Assembly: GCF_900637515.1 (NCBI RefSeq)
Contig: NZ_LR134375.1
Location: 1-64,000, forward strand
Reading direction: 5' to 3'
Length of the DNA: 64,000 nt
Source: Veillonella dispar
GTDB taxonomy: Bacteria; Bacillota; Negativicutes; Veillonellales; Veillonellaceae
The stretch's first letter is position 1; each line of letters begins with the position of its first letter. This document shows, one piece after another, positions 18,274 through 28,338 of the stretch. A program made the translations under genes and the position numbers. The notes below the pieces were generated by a model that saw only the letters and a list, made by a program, of their open reading frames with translations, was not told where the DNA came from and did not search any database.

Positions 18274-20253
18274 ATGATGAACCGATGGCAACGATTATTT
18301 GAAGGCATACGAACAGAGATTAAGGTGTTTATCTTTTTCTCTGCTTTGTTGACTGCATTTAGAATCGTGTTTCTTGCAGTATTTCAATCACAGCTAGCAT
18401 CTGTGACGATGGAGAATATCCTTACGTCCTTATGGCTAGGCTTTAGATTGAGTCTCAAGACAGTCGGTTCTTTATGTTTACTAGGCTTTTTAGGTGGCAC
18501 ATTGGTACATACCTTTGTACCTAAATGGCCGTCCTTACGCATTAAACAGGTTGTGTATTCCATAGCGACTGTACTGTTAACCTTCCTATTCTTAGGCCGC
18601 ATTCCGTTCTACAAAATATTCAATTCCTCTTATAATGCGATGCTCATCAATGGTAAAAACGATGATATCAGCGCCATTGTAAATACGGCGATTAATGAAT
18701 ATAATGCGTTGATGTATATCGTTGGAGCCGTAGTATTGAGTGCAGCCCTATGTTATTTCCTCGTTAAATTCTTGGCGTGGGGTACAAAGAAATATAGTGA
18801 TTACGTTGATACTCAATTAGTTTGTCCTACTTGGTATCCTAAGACTAAGAGAACGCAATGGATCACAGGTATTGGATTGACTGTAGCTATCGGTGTATTA
18901 GGTCTGTTCTTTAGATTTGGTGGTGCTTTTAACTATACAAATTCTATCAACTGGGAAAGTGCGGCACGCCTCAGTTCTAATTTGTTAAACGAGACTATCC
19001 TCGACGATGTGCAGGCTCTTTATCGTGTTAAAAGTATTGCAAAACGCGCGGATGAGTTAGAGGTTATCAACTTAACCCCTCAAGAATTGAGTGAGAAAAT
19101 CAGTGCCATTGGTGGTACATATAATGGTAAGTATTTTGATGGTTCTTTCACAAGAACTATTACGACAGAGCGTTTAGCGGAGCAACCACAGTCCATCAAT
19201 ATCGTTCTCGGTGAATCCTATGGTTTGTGGCCATTCCTCGCTGAATACAACGAACCTGGTGCGTACCTTGTTGAACAAGGTCGTAAATACGCTGCCAGCC
19301 CTCAAGCGATGAGCACGCAGCTAGCCCTTGCTCAAGGTACAGGCACCATGCCTGCTATCAATGGTTTACTCACAGGTATGCCTGACACAGGTCTATATCC
19401 TAACTATGAAGGTGAAAGTTTTAAACAACCGTATGGTTTAGGCATTGGCTCTGTTATGAAAAAGCTAGGCTATAAAACTGTATTCTGGTACGGCGGATTT
19501 AGTACATGGCAAAACGTGAAGAACTTCACCTTGTCTCAAGGCTTTGACGAATTCCACGATGCGTCTGAAATGCCTAGCGAAGAAGGCAATGCGTGGGGCG
19601 TAGGCGATAAAGATTTATTTAAAGCGATTTCTGCGTATATGGATCAACATAGAGGGGAAAAAATCCTCAATGTCATCATGACCACCTCTAATCATCCGCC
19701 GTATAGCATCAATGTAGCCAAGGAAGGGTATGATGTGAATAAGGTAAAAGGTCATTTGCCTGATACAATTGCAGAAACTGACAAGCAATTGAACGAGATG
19801 GGACATATTTGGTATGCAGACCACGTGATGGGCGAGTTTATTGCTAAAGAAGAAAAAGCAGATCCATCAGCGCTCTTCGTTATCACTGGGGACCATAGCG
19901 AACGATTTACCTTTGCTCGTGAAGTAGGGCCTAATGTGGCATCTACGATTCCCATTATCTTCTACGGTCGCGGTATTCATAAAGACTGGCTTGCTCCTAA
20001 TGCGTTTGGCATGAGCATTCAAATTATTCCAACCTTGGCAGAACTAGCGGGGCGACCTGGTCAAACCTATGAAGCCATGGTGCCAAGCTTGTTTACACAA
20101 GAGGAATTTGTATTTAACCATAGATTATATCTAGATAAAAATGGCAAAGTATTAGAACAAAGTGCGAATATGCCTCAATCCTATGGGGATATGATTAAAA
20201 ACATGCGCGAACTCGCAGCATGGCGTATTAAACATGGGGATAGTATTCAATAA
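18274..20253 (+). CDS. LTA synthase-like sulfatase-fold phosphotransferase (first copy)
   Basis: A 659-residue membrane protein with about five N-terminal membrane helices and a large extracytoplasmic alkaline-phosphatase/sulfatase-fold domain. Visible active-site elements are E314 in VLGESYG, the nucleophile region GTGTMPAINGLLTG with T358 as likely nucleophile, MTTSNHPPY, and a C-terminal TGDHSERF metal-binding motif. Such enzymes move phosphoglycerol or phosphoethanolamine onto envelope polymers or lipids. In an LPS-bearing cell, modification of LPS or a periplasmic glycan is more likely than LTA synthesis; the donor and acceptor are not visible. The first of two adjacent ATGs was used, after AGGGG. 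Confidence 0.85.
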   Translation: MMNRWQRLFEGIRTEIKVFIFFSALLTAFRIVFLAVFQSQLASVTMENILTSLWLGFRLSLKTVGSLCLLGFLGGTLVHTFVPKWPSLRIKQVVYSIATVLLTFLFLGRIPFYKIFNSSYNAMLINGKNDDISAIVNTAINEYNALMYIVGAVVLSAALCYFLVKFLAWGTKKYSDYVDTQLVCPTWYPKTKRTQWITGIGLTVAIGVLGLFFRFGGAFNYTNSINWESAARLSSNLLNETILDDVQALYRVKSIAKRADELEVINLTPQELSEKISAIGGTYNGKYFDGSFTRTITTERLAEQPQSINIVLGESYGLWPFLAEYNEPGAYLVEQGRKYAASPQAMSTQLALAQGTGTMPAINGLLTGMPDTGLYPNYEGESFKQPYGLGIGSVMKKLGYKTVFWYGGFSTWQNVKNFTLSQGFDEFHDASEMPSEEGNAWGVGDKDLFKAISAYMDQHRGEKILNVIMTTSNHPPYSINVAKEGYDVNKVKGHLPDTIAETDKQLNEMGHIWYADHVMGEFIAKEEKADPSALFVITGDHSERFTFAREVGPNVASTIPIIFYGRGIHKDWLAPNAFGMSIQIIPTLAELAGRPGQTYEAMVPSLFTQEEFVFNHRLYLDKNGKVLEQSANMPQSYGDMIKNMRELAAWRIKHGDSIQ

Positions 20254-20349
20254 TTTTTGTATACGATACATATGGCAGATATCATATTTGTATCTACCAT
20301 ATGTATCTACATAGTGAATTAAAGGGATTTGTAAGTTAAAGGATGATCT

Positions 20350-21105
20350 ATGAGCACTGTGACGGCTATTATCTTAGCTCGCAACGAAGAAAAACATATT
20401 GTAGATTGTATTAAAAGTATTCAATTTGCTGATGAAATATTAGTTATTGATGATGGAAGTACAGATCAAACGGTACCTCTTGCTACTAACTTGGGGGCTA
20501 AAGTTATACCACATCCTCTGAATGGAGATTGGTCACAACAACGGAGATTTGCTATATCTCAAGCACATTGTGAATGGATTCTATTTATAGATTCGGATGA
20601 GCGTGTATCTCCTCAATTAGCAAAATCAATCCAAGAATCTATTAAAGGAGAGCCAAAGGCCTATTGGCTACGAAGATATAATTTATTCCATCACAATCCA
20701 GCTACGCATGGCGTAGTAAGACCTGATAAGGTTTTGAGATTAATGCCTCGTGAAGGGGCTACCGTGGAGGGGGCAGTCCATGAGACTTTTATTAGTCCTT
20801 ATCCACAAGCTACATTAGAAGGTAAATTGTATCATTATACTTATGATAACTGGCATCAGTTCTTTGAAAAGTTCAATAAATACACTACAGCAGCGGCCAA
20901 CAAGTACAAGAAACAAGGGAAATCTTGTAGTTTTTTAGGGGATATTATATTGCGTCCAACATGGGCATTTTTTAAGATATATATTTTGCAAGGTGGCATA
21001 TTAGATGGAAAAATAGGTTTTCTATTATCTATCTACCATATGATGTACACCATGACGAAATATGTAAAATTATATTATTTAAACAAATCTAATGGGCAAT
21101 TATAA
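20350..21105 (+). CDS. Family 2 glycosyltransferase, WaaE-like (LPS core)
   Basis: A 251-residue GT-A glycosyltransferase. The N-terminus has the nucleotide-binding ILARNEEKHI and VIDDGSTDQT motifs, followed by the metal-binding DSDERV. The HNPATHGVVRPDKVLRLMPR and GAVHETF segments match the WaaE/KdtX group of LPS inner-core glucosyltransferases. There is no signal peptide; it should act at the cytoplasmic face of the membrane. It lies between two LTA-synthase-like phosphotransferases on the same strand. The exact sugar is an inference from the family. Confidence 0.85.
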   Translation: MSTVTAIILARNEEKHIVDCIKSIQFADEILVIDDGSTDQTVPLATNLGAKVIPHPLNGDWSQQRRFAISQAHCEWILFIDSDERVSPQLAKSIQESIKGEPKAYWLRRYNLFHHNPATHGVVRPDKVLRLMPREGATVEGAVHETFISPYPQATLEGKLYHYTYDNWHQFFEKFNKYTTAAANKYKKQGKSCSFLGDIILRPTWAFFKIYILQGGILDGKIGFLLSIYHMMYTMTKYVKLYYLNKSNGQL

Positions 21106-21171
21106 TGAGTAATTTAGTATAGTAGATTACTATGGGGAATTATTGTTCTTGACGTAGATATGGAAGTATGA

Positions 21172-23193
21172 ATGAGTGAACAATTTTTTCTATCCCTACA
21201 ACAAAATATAAAACTAATGCTTTGGGCTCCTATATTGAGCACCATCTTTCGAATCATATTCATGATCGTTTATAATCCTTACCCCACATGGAAGGGACGC
21301 TGGAAATCTGTAGTAGGTTCATTGCGTTATGGCTTCTGGTGGGGTATGGACTTTGATGCTTATGTATTCTTACTACCCTTAGTATTGGTGACGCTCCCTG
21401 CATTATTATTTGATGAGTATCATCAAATAGAAGATACTATACGATTGGTAGGATTAACCATTTATTCCTGTGTATTATATGCAGCTTTTGCAGGAAAAAT
21501 GATTTTTTATAAGCATTTCCATGATACTTATAACTATATGGTTCATTATGGAAATCATGCAGAGAAACGTAATTTGATTGATGTATTCTTTAATCAAGAT
21601 CGAGGAATTCTCGTCATTTTAGGATTGATTCCTATTACGTTTATATCCTGGTACATGGGAGATTTCTTCTTATCCTTGCCATCTATACCTTATCCAACTA
21701 TTGAAGGAACTTGGCCTACTGTAGCTTGGAATATAGGTCTTGTGGCTGCCTCCGTTTTGGGGTTTTATTGGTTTCGATATGGTGGAACCTTATCTCATGA
21801 TGATAAACCAGAATGGGATACGATTCCTACAGTGGTAAAAGAGGATATATTCTTTGCTCGTGCTACAGTGCCAGATCTATGTGCCTTAGAAACGGTGCTA
21901 AAACATCCCCTTCGTGATGAATATACCGCATCTGCTGAGGATATTGATGACGCGATTCACCGTATTGTTCCTAAGGAATATAAAGATTCTTGGCAGGATT
22001 TGAATACACCACTTCATGCATTCAAGCGCGTTGCATCAGGTCCTCGTATTGATAAACCACAACATATATTCTTTATTGTTGGTGAAAGTATCCCACAATG
22101 GTCTCTTGATAAACCTTATAAGGAACTTAATATATGTCCTGGTTTATGGGATTTTAAAGATAATCCATATACGGCGCAAGTACCTAATTTCTTGCCTGCT
22201 GGTAATGTATCTCGTCCATCCATTGTGAGTCTGTTATCTGGTGTCTATGATGCGGGTATGGAAATCAATGAACGGGAAGCCTTCTGGCATGAATCATTAC
22301 CGACTTCTTTGGCATCTCAAATGAAGCGTTTAGGTTATGATACGATTTATTGGTATGGTGGCAATGCATCGTATGGTAACTTTAATCACTTTGGTAAGGC
22401 TCAAGGATTTGACCGCGTAGAAAGTGCTTCCATTTTTTGTGGTCCCCATGCACCTAAGACTTGGGTAGGCGTTTATGACCATGTATTTTTAGAACATATT
22501 GAAGAGAAAATCAAATCTTTAGAACATCCTACATTCCATTTTATTTATACTACATCCAATCATGGTCCTTATAAAATGGAGGATTCCTTATTAGATTATG
22601 ATCCTGAACAGGTGATGCCAAACCTTGGAGATGATTTAAAATCCAACAAGAAACGCAATAAGGAATTGGCTACTTATCGCTATAGTGATAAGGCGATTTT
22701 TAACTTTGTTAATGCTATGAAAGAGGCATTTCCTGATAGTTTATTCGTTGTTACTGGTGACCACTCTAATCTATTTGGCTCTTTGAATAATACATCCTTA
22801 ATTCAACGAGACTATACCTTGCGCGATACATTCTGTACGGTAGGGCTGTTACAACACCCTGCTTTCACCAAGGATATGATTACGGCGCCCATTGGCACGC
22901 ATATGAGCCTTATGCCTACGATCATTGAAGCCATTGCACCAAAGGGGTTTGAATATTACTCTATTGTGCCGTCCTTGTTTGATAAACAGCCCGATACGCT
23001 AGTTACGCCATACCAGTGGATTACGCCGCATATGATGGGCGATGTTCGCATGGATTATGGTGAAAGTAACACACCGTCTTATAAACCGGTTGAGCCAATT
23101 CGGCCTATTGATAATCACGGGGATGATGCTCGTGATTGGACATTGTTGACCATGTGGCTCATTAATCATGAAGACAGTATGAATAAGTCGTAG
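21172..23193 (+). CDS. LTA synthase-like sulfatase-fold phosphotransferase (second copy)
   Basis: A 673-residue divergent relative of the gene at 18274, with about five N-terminal membrane helices and the same extracytoplasmic fold. It keeps VGESIPQWSL, YTTSNHGPY and VVTGDHSNLFG. At the nucleophile position it reads GNVSRPSIVSLLSG, so S347 stands where the first copy has T358. It may use Ser as nucleophile, be inactive, or have a changed role. The ATG at 21172 has only a weak ribosome binding site. The pair around a core glycosyltransferase suggests phospho-group decoration of LPS. Confidence 0.82.
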   Translation: MSEQFFLSLQQNIKLMLWAPILSTIFRIIFMIVYNPYPTWKGRWKSVVGSLRYGFWWGMDFDAYVFLLPLVLVTLPALLFDEYHQIEDTIRLVGLTIYSCVLYAAFAGKMIFYKHFHDTYNYMVHYGNHAEKRNLIDVFFNQDRGILVILGLIPITFISWYMGDFFLSLPSIPYPTIEGTWPTVAWNIGLVAASVLGFYWFRYGGTLSHDDKPEWDTIPTVVKEDIFFARATVPDLCALETVLKHPLRDEYTASAEDIDDAIHRIVPKEYKDSWQDLNTPLHAFKRVASGPRIDKPQHIFFIVGESIPQWSLDKPYKELNICPGLWDFKDNPYTAQVPNFLPAGNVSRPSIVSLLSGVYDAGMEINEREAFWHESLPTSLASQMKRLGYDTIYWYGGNASYGNFNHFGKAQGFDRVESASIFCGPHAPKTWVGVYDHVFLEHIEEKIKSLEHPTFHFIYTTSNHGPYKMEDSLLDYDPEQVMPNLGDDLKSNKKRNKELATYRYSDKAIFNFVNAMKEAFPDSLFVVTGDHSNLFGSLNNTSLIQRDYTLRDTFCTVGLLQHPAFTKDMITAPIGTHMSLMPTIIEAIAPKGFEYYSIVPSLFDKQPDTLVTPYQWITPHMMGDVRMDYGESNTPSYKPVEPIRPIDNHGDDARDWTLLTMWLINHEDSMNKS

Positions 23194-23298
23194 TATAATT
23201 AAACAATAATATCTATTGATGTATATGTAACCAGTATTTCGTATACATCAATAGATGCTACTAAATGTGTATTGATATGTGTATGATAGGAGGAACCT

Positions 23299-24384
23299 AT
23301 GTCTATAATCAATGTTGTAGGCGCCAAAATTTGGGGTGGTGGCGAACAATATGTATATGATATTTGTAAACAATTACAACAGAGACATAGGACTGCCTAT
23401 ATCTTAGTGGACCAATCGAATGAAGATATGCAATCTCGCTATGCTCAAGTGGGCTATGTGATGACGGCCAATCTTTATACCTTGAAGGGTTTTCTATCTG
23501 TTAATGCAGTAGCTAAACAGGTAAAAGCACAAGGGATTGATACGATTGTATGCCACTCTGGTAAATATATCTTATTCTGTATTGCCCTTAAGCAGTTAAC
23601 AGGTGCTAAGTTAGTGTTTATTAAACATAATCTTGTACCTGGTAAAACAGATATGTATCATAGATGGATCAATGCACAAGTGGATGCCTTTGTTTGTGTA
23701 TCTAAACTCGTTTATGACGACCTTATGACGCCTGTTATAAAGGATACTAGCAAATACCATGTTGTATATAATGGTATCGATCCGGACCGATTCCAGTCCT
23801 TTTCAGATGCAGTTCCTATGAAATCCAAGGTTAGAACCTTTGGCTATAGTGCGCGTATTACAGAACGAAAAGGTTTATATCTGATTTTAAGTGCCCTTGA
23901 ACAGATTCATCAAAACAATCCAGATGTTCGATTGATTATATCTGGGGCTGGTACAGAGGATCAAATTAAAAAACTAACAGACTATATAGAAGCGCATCAA
24001 ATGCATTCTTATGTTGAATTTATAGGCTTTACACGAGATATTGAAGGTTTATATAGATCAATTGATTGTTTACTATTGCCAACAATAACACGGGAGGCCT
24101 TTGGTCTCGTTATCTGTGAGGCGATGTATTGCGGTGTACCAGTCATTACAAGCAGTTCTGGGGCTCAGCGAGAAATCATAGACGATGGAGAATCTGGATT
24201 TATTGTAGATCCGCTGAACGAACACACATTACAACAGGCTATGGAACATGTGATGAGTGATGATGTAAACTTGCCGAAGATCATCACCAATGCACGACAT
24301 GTTGTAGAGGAACGATTCATGGTTAATCGTGTGGCCCATGAATTAGTTACGATTATAGATAATTTACATTCCACGAATCATTGA
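23299..24384 (+). CDS. Family 4 glycosyltransferase
   Basis: A 361-residue GT-B glycosyltransferase. The N-terminal domain starts with IINVVGAKIWGGGEQYVYDI, the acceptor-side glycine loop. The C-terminal nucleotide-sugar domain contains FGYSARITERKGLYLIL and the GT4 signature region EAFGLVICEAMYCGVPVI. It should add a hexose-type residue to LPS core or a similar glycan at the inner membrane. AGGAGG precedes the ATG. It is co-directional with the next genes, with short gaps consistent with an operon. Confidence 0.87.
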   Translation: MSIINVVGAKIWGGGEQYVYDICKQLQQRHRTAYILVDQSNEDMQSRYAQVGYVMTANLYTLKGFLSVNAVAKQVKAQGIDTIVCHSGKYILFCIALKQLTGAKLVFIKHNLVPGKTDMYHRWINAQVDAFVCVSKLVYDDLMTPVIKDTSKYHVVYNGIDPDRFQSFSDAVPMKSKVRTFGYSARITERKGLYLILSALEQIHQNNPDVRLIISGAGTEDQIKKLTDYIEAHQMHSYVEFIGFTRDIEGLYRSIDCLLLPTITREAFGLVICEAMYCGVPVITSSSGAQREIIDDGESGFIVDPLNEHTLQQAMEHVMSDDVNLPKIITNARHVVEERFMVNRVAHELVTIIDNLHSTNH

Positions 24385-24420
24385 TATATTTGTAGTTATA
24401 TGAGTGGATAGGAGTATGAG

Positions 24421-25365
24421 ATGGGATATTTACAAACACAATGGCAGCGAGGCCGTAAGATTTATGGCAAACGTAGTTGGAGGGAAACTAGACGTACTTT
24501 CCTTCATACAATGCGCTCTATCCGCAATAAAGGGGAAATTGAGGCACTAGAGACCTATTTTGCAAACTATACGCCTGATCCAACCTTATTAGACCGTCAA
24601 GTTGGTTTATTTGAGTTAATGACACGATTTTTCTTGTTTAAAAGCTCAACACCACAGGAACGATTAGAGGCTATTGTTAATCATTTTGATTATTTAAAAG
24701 ATGTATTTACAGACGAAGCGATTCGTGAAATGTACTCTGTAGATCCAGATAATATTTACGACGATGTAAGCCGTATGAATCGTGGCTTTATCGTATGGGA
24801 ATCAGAAGACCTGGATATGGTAGCACGCTTATATTATGGCCCTGGTCAACGTAAAGAAGGTTTCTTAACCTTGTTACTAACCTTGGGTAAGCAAGGTGTA
24901 TACCATGCTAACTTCCGCTTTGGCAAAGGTTTTAATGGGGAACCTGCTATGTGGATTGGCACAATTCAAGGCTATAAAGATGGTCTAGATAATGCTAAAA
25001 CAGTGACTAAAAAGATGTTTGGGTATAGACCAAAAAACTTTATCATGTTCTTATTGCGCCATATTGCAGCCATTTGTAAGGTAGAATCTATTTACGCTGT
25101 TTCTGATGAAGGTTTTTACGCAAATACCCACTTAGTTCGGGGTCACCGTGCTAAGGTAGCTGAGCTAGATCCATTATGGGAGGAATCCGGTGGTGTTGTA
25201 TGTAGCGATGAACGGTTCTTCAAAATTCCATTAGAGGAATATCGTAAACCTATTGAAGAGATTAAATCACAAAAACGTAGCCAATATAGAAAACGTTATG
25301 AATTACTCGATCAATATGAACAAGAGATTCAGAATCATGTACGACCATTGTTACGAGTAAAATAA
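24421..25365 (+). CDS. VirK/YbjX family (DUF535) protein
   Basis: A 314-residue protein with the DUF535 pattern: a basic N-terminus, LTLGKQGVYHANFRFGKG, then GTIQGYKDGLDNAKTVTKKMFGYRPKNFIM, and a C-terminal VSDEGFYANTHLVRGHR segment. Members such as VirK and YbjX are linked to envelope integrity and virulence in enterobacteria, but no biochemical activity is established. There is no signal peptide. Its place between a glycosyltransferase and the O-antigen ligase supports a role in LPS assembly or tolerance. Confidence 0.85.
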   Translation: MGYLQTQWQRGRKIYGKRSWRETRRTFLHTMRSIRNKGEIEALETYFANYTPDPTLLDRQVGLFELMTRFFLFKSSTPQERLEAIVNHFDYLKDVFTDEAIREMYSVDPDNIYDDVSRMNRGFIVWESEDLDMVARLYYGPGQRKEGFLTLLLTLGKQGVYHANFRFGKGFNGEPAMWIGTIQGYKDGLDNAKTVTKKMFGYRPKNFIMFLLRHIAAICKVESIYAVSDEGFYANTHLVRGHRAKVAELDPLWEESGGVVCSDERFFKIPLEEYRKPIEEIKSQKRSQYRKRYELLDQYEQEIQNHVRPLLRVK

Positions 25366-25436
25366 TATCTATAAAGGGAATAGATACCACTATGATAAAC
25401 AGTAGATTGTAACTATGTTGGGAAAAAGGGGTTAGT

Positions 25437-26636
25437 ATGCAATCATGGATACTTAAAAATTCTGAAATGGTACTGACCGTACTCATTTCACTCATGATAT
25501 GTACGACACGGTCATCTATGGCATTTGGAAATTTACTATATGGCCTCATTATATTGATGACCTTAATAACGTGCTGGTATAGGCGACATGAAATCTCCAT
25601 ACCACAATCGATACGCCAATATGGATGGGCTTATTTAGGCATGTTACTATGTGTATTGCCATCCGCATTAATTAGTACCGATATAGCGGTGACCACAAAA
25701 TATTTCTTAAATATTTGGGTTTGGAAGGTATTAGTCATCGTCCCAATTCTGCTATGTATTAAGAGTTCTCGCAAATTATACGCCATATTATCAGTATTTT
25801 TTGTGTATATGGGCATCGATGCTGTATCGGCCTTTGCCCAATATTTATTGGGCTATAACTTAGGACCAGGAGGTCGTGCAGGTGGTGTTATACACGGCTC
25901 TATGATGGGACTTGCCATGTTGTTAACATTGGCTTTTCCATTAGCATTAATTGCTGCCTATGATAAGAGATTTCCTTCGTATGTAAGAAAATCTGCTGTA
26001 TTTTCTTTGTTTGGCATGCTATTAGGCATGTGGGGGAACCAAAGCCGTGGTTCCTGGTTATTTAATGGCATTAATGGTGCGCTCATTACATTGCGCTATT
26101 GCTTTGTAAATATTCGCTATGTATTAGTACTACTTGTAGCTGTTGTAGGTATAGGATATGCATTTAGTAGCAATCAAGCCTATGTAGCTCGTTTTGAAAG
26201 TACTTTTAATATAAGCACAGATGGTTCAAATTTGGGCCGTATTTATGTATGGGAAGCAGATAAGCAAATGATTATGGACCACCCTGTAACAGGTGTTGGT
26301 CCTGGATTATGGCAAAAAACATATCGAGAGCACTATAAATTAAAACAAGAAACTCAAGATTTAGGCCATTCTCATAATAATTTATTGCAAATAGCCTCTG
26401 AATCTGGTCTATTAGGCCTCGTTGGTTTCTTAGGATTCTCAATTTTTATGTTCTGTAAATCGTTGAAACACTATGTGAAGACACGAAACCCTTATGATTT
26501 ATCAATCCTTGTAGGTTTAATTAGTTACTTATTCCTATTTGGATCAGTTGATTATACGTGGGGAAATTCATCTGGTATTCGCATGTTTTGGATTGTTATG
26601 GCCATCATGATTCAATTGAAAACAATTGAGAGTTAA
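25437..26636 (+). CDS. waaL: O-antigen ligase family protein (WaaL-like)
   Basis: A 399-residue polytopic inner-membrane protein with about 10-12 predicted spans. A large periplasmic loop carries GVGPGLWQKTYREHY and HSHNNLLQIASESGLLGL, the Wzy_C/WaaL pattern with the conserved periplasmic histidine. Ligases of this type join undecaprenyl-linked O-antigen to lipid A-core. WaaL and Wzy share a fold; a second, different polymerase-like gene at 36807 makes the ligase role likelier here. AAAGGGG precedes the ATG. Confidence 0.78.
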   Translation: MQSWILKNSEMVLTVLISLMICTTRSSMAFGNLLYGLIILMTLITCWYRRHEISIPQSIRQYGWAYLGMLLCVLPSALISTDIAVTTKYFLNIWVWKVLVIVPILLCIKSSRKLYAILSVFFVYMGIDAVSAFAQYLLGYNLGPGGRAGGVIHGSMMGLAMLLTLAFPLALIAAYDKRFPSYVRKSAVFSLFGMLLGMWGNQSRGSWLFNGINGALITLRYCFVNIRYVLVLLVAVVGIGYAFSSNQAYVARFESTFNISTDGSNLGRIYVWEADKQMIMDHPVTGVGPGLWQKTYREHYKLKQETQDLGHSHNNLLQIASESGLLGLVGFLGFSIFMFCKSLKHYVKTRNPYDLSILVGLISYLFLFGSVDYTWGNSSGIRMFWIVMAIMIQLKTIES

Positions 26637-26838
26637 TTGAGAATTAATTGAGAATCACAGGGTTATTTAGGAAATATTTACGCATTATTTAATTGATTTT
26701 TATGTCTAATTTAAATAGACCCAAAATCTCCAAAAAACTGCATAAAAGATAGCTAAAATCTATGTTTTTTCATAGTTTTAAACTTTTGAATATGATACAA
26801 TATATGTAAATATTGGTACATTGTATTCGTATGGTTTA

Positions 26839-26884
26839 GAGGTTGTTTTCTTAAAAATTGTATTGAGAAAACAACCTTTTTTTA
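26839..26884 (+). terminator. Leader terminator (attenuator candidate) before the glycan operon
   Basis: AGGTTGTTTTCT (26840-26851) pairs perfectly with AGAAAACAACCT (26866-26877), followed by a seven-base T-run ending at 26883. It is only 18 bases before the start codon at 26902. A -10-like TACAAT (26796-26801) upstream would give a leader of about 70 bases ending at this hairpin. It could end waaL read-through or serve as an attenuator for the following operon. The rest of 26637-26901 is AT-rich with no gene. Confidence 0.8.
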
Positions 26885-26901
26885 TAGTTTGGGGTATTAG
26901 T

Positions 26902-28338
26902 ATGAATAGTTCTGGATATAATAATCACAACAAATTGCTTATTAGCAAAATCATAGTGCTTATAGCAGATTATGTTTCTATTGTGTTAGGCACATTAGCT
27001 GCCTATCATTTGCGTTTAAACTTGCCATGGTTACAGGTAAGTTCAAATTTTAAGGTAGATGAAATCTATGTATATGGTGTTATACCTTTCGTATTTTTAG
27101 CCATATTATTGCTCAATAATGCCTATTCTGTAGTATCTCCTTATTGGGATACGATGAAGAACTTATTCCGTAGTATCACTATTGGCGTTGTTGTATCCAT
27201 TGTGCTCATGTACACAGGTCATGTAATCAACGATGTATCTCGACTCTTTGTTATCTTTGCCTATCTATTTATGCTGCTCTTTATCTTTAGTAGTCGTTTT
27301 ATTGTAGGTAAAATTCTTTCAAAAGCAGGATACTTAAATATACCAGTCCTTCTCGTTGGTGCAGGTAAAACAGCAGAGCTCGTAAAGAAATCTTTAGATC
27401 GTATGCCAATTGCTACCTATAAGATTATTGGTTATGTAGATGATAATCCTAAATCCTCTACCATTGCTCAAGAATATCCATGTCTCGGTGCTTTTTCTGA
27501 TGTTGAAAGAGTTATTAAAGATACAGGAGTACAAACAGTCCTTATTTGTGCACCAGGGTTAGAGCCTAAAAAGTTAGTATCCTTGATTAATCACTTGCAA
27601 CTATTAGTAAAGCGCGTTGCCTTTGTACCTGAGTTATTCGGTTTGCCTACAAGTAACATTACGGCGCGTGGCATGATGGAAGAGCAAGCCGTTGTATTGC
27701 GGGTACAAAATAACTTGGCTCGTAAATCTAACCGTATTATGAAACGCATCTTTGATATTGTTGCTACTGTTTGTGGTGGCATCTTGATTTTGCCAATTCT
27801 CGCCATCGTAGCTGTATTGATTTATCTAGATTCTCCAGGTCCTATCGTATTTGGCCACAAGCGCGTTGGCCAAGGTGGTAAAGAGTTCCCATGCTATAAA
27901 TTCCGCTCCATGGTGCCTAATGCGCAAGAGGCGCTAGAGGTATATTTGAAAGAAAATCCTGCAGCTCGTGAAGAATGGGAACGAGATTTCAAATTAAAAG
28001 ATGATCCTCGTGTTACAAGAATTGGTAAATTCCTACGTAAAACGAGTCTTGATGAATTGCCACAATTGTGGAATGTTCTCGTTGGGGATATGAGTCTTGT
28101 AGGTCCACGCCCTATCGTGCGCGATGAAATCGTAAAATACGGCGACTATATCAACGACTTTTACCTTGTACCACCAGGGATTACCGGTGTATGGCAAGTG
28201 AGCGGTCGTAGCGATACTACCTATGAAGAACGGGTATTAATGGACTCTTGGTATGTTCATAACTGGTCTGTGTGGATCGATATTGTATATTTATTGAAAA
28301 CTGTGTTGGCTGTCGTTAAATCGAAAGGGGCCTATTAA
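26902..28338 (+). CDS. wbaP: Undecaprenyl-phosphate sugar-1-phosphotransferase (WbaP-like)
   Basis: A 478-residue membrane enzyme that starts glycan assembly by moving a sugar-1-phosphate from UDP-sugar to undecaprenyl phosphate. Four to five N-terminal helices lead to a nucleotide-binding-like domain (VLLVGAGKTAELVKKS). A further helix and the bacterial sugar transferase core follow (DSPGPIVFGHKRVGQGGKEF, YKFRSM, KTSLDELPQLWNVL, VGPRP). The C-terminal ending KSKGAY resembles galactose-specific WbaP; glucose-specific WcaJ is an alternative. ATG 26902 follows GGGG; an upstream TTG reading would run through the leader terminator and was rejected. It overlaps glf by one base. Confidence 0.88.
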   Translation: MNSSGYNNHNKLLISKIIVLIADYVSIVLGTLAAYHLRLNLPWLQVSSNFKVDEIYVYGVIPFVFLAILLLNNAYSVVSPYWDTMKNLFRSITIGVVVSIVLMYTGHVINDVSRLFVIFAYLFMLLFIFSSRFIVGKILSKAGYLNIPVLLVGAGKTAELVKKSLDRMPIATYKIIGYVDDNPKSSTIAQEYPCLGAFSDVERVIKDTGVQTVLICAPGLEPKKLVSLINHLQLLVKRVAFVPELFGLPTSNITARGMMEEQAVVLRVQNNLARKSNRIMKRIFDIVATVCGGILILPILAIVAVLIYLDSPGPIVFGHKRVGQGGKEFPCYKFRSMVPNAQEALEVYLKENPAAREEWERDFKLKDDPRVTRIGKFLRKTSLDELPQLWNVLVGDMSLVGPRPIVRDEIVKYGDYINDFYLVPPGITGVWQVSGRSDTTYEERVLMDSWYVHNWSVWIDIVYLLKTVLAVVKSKGAY

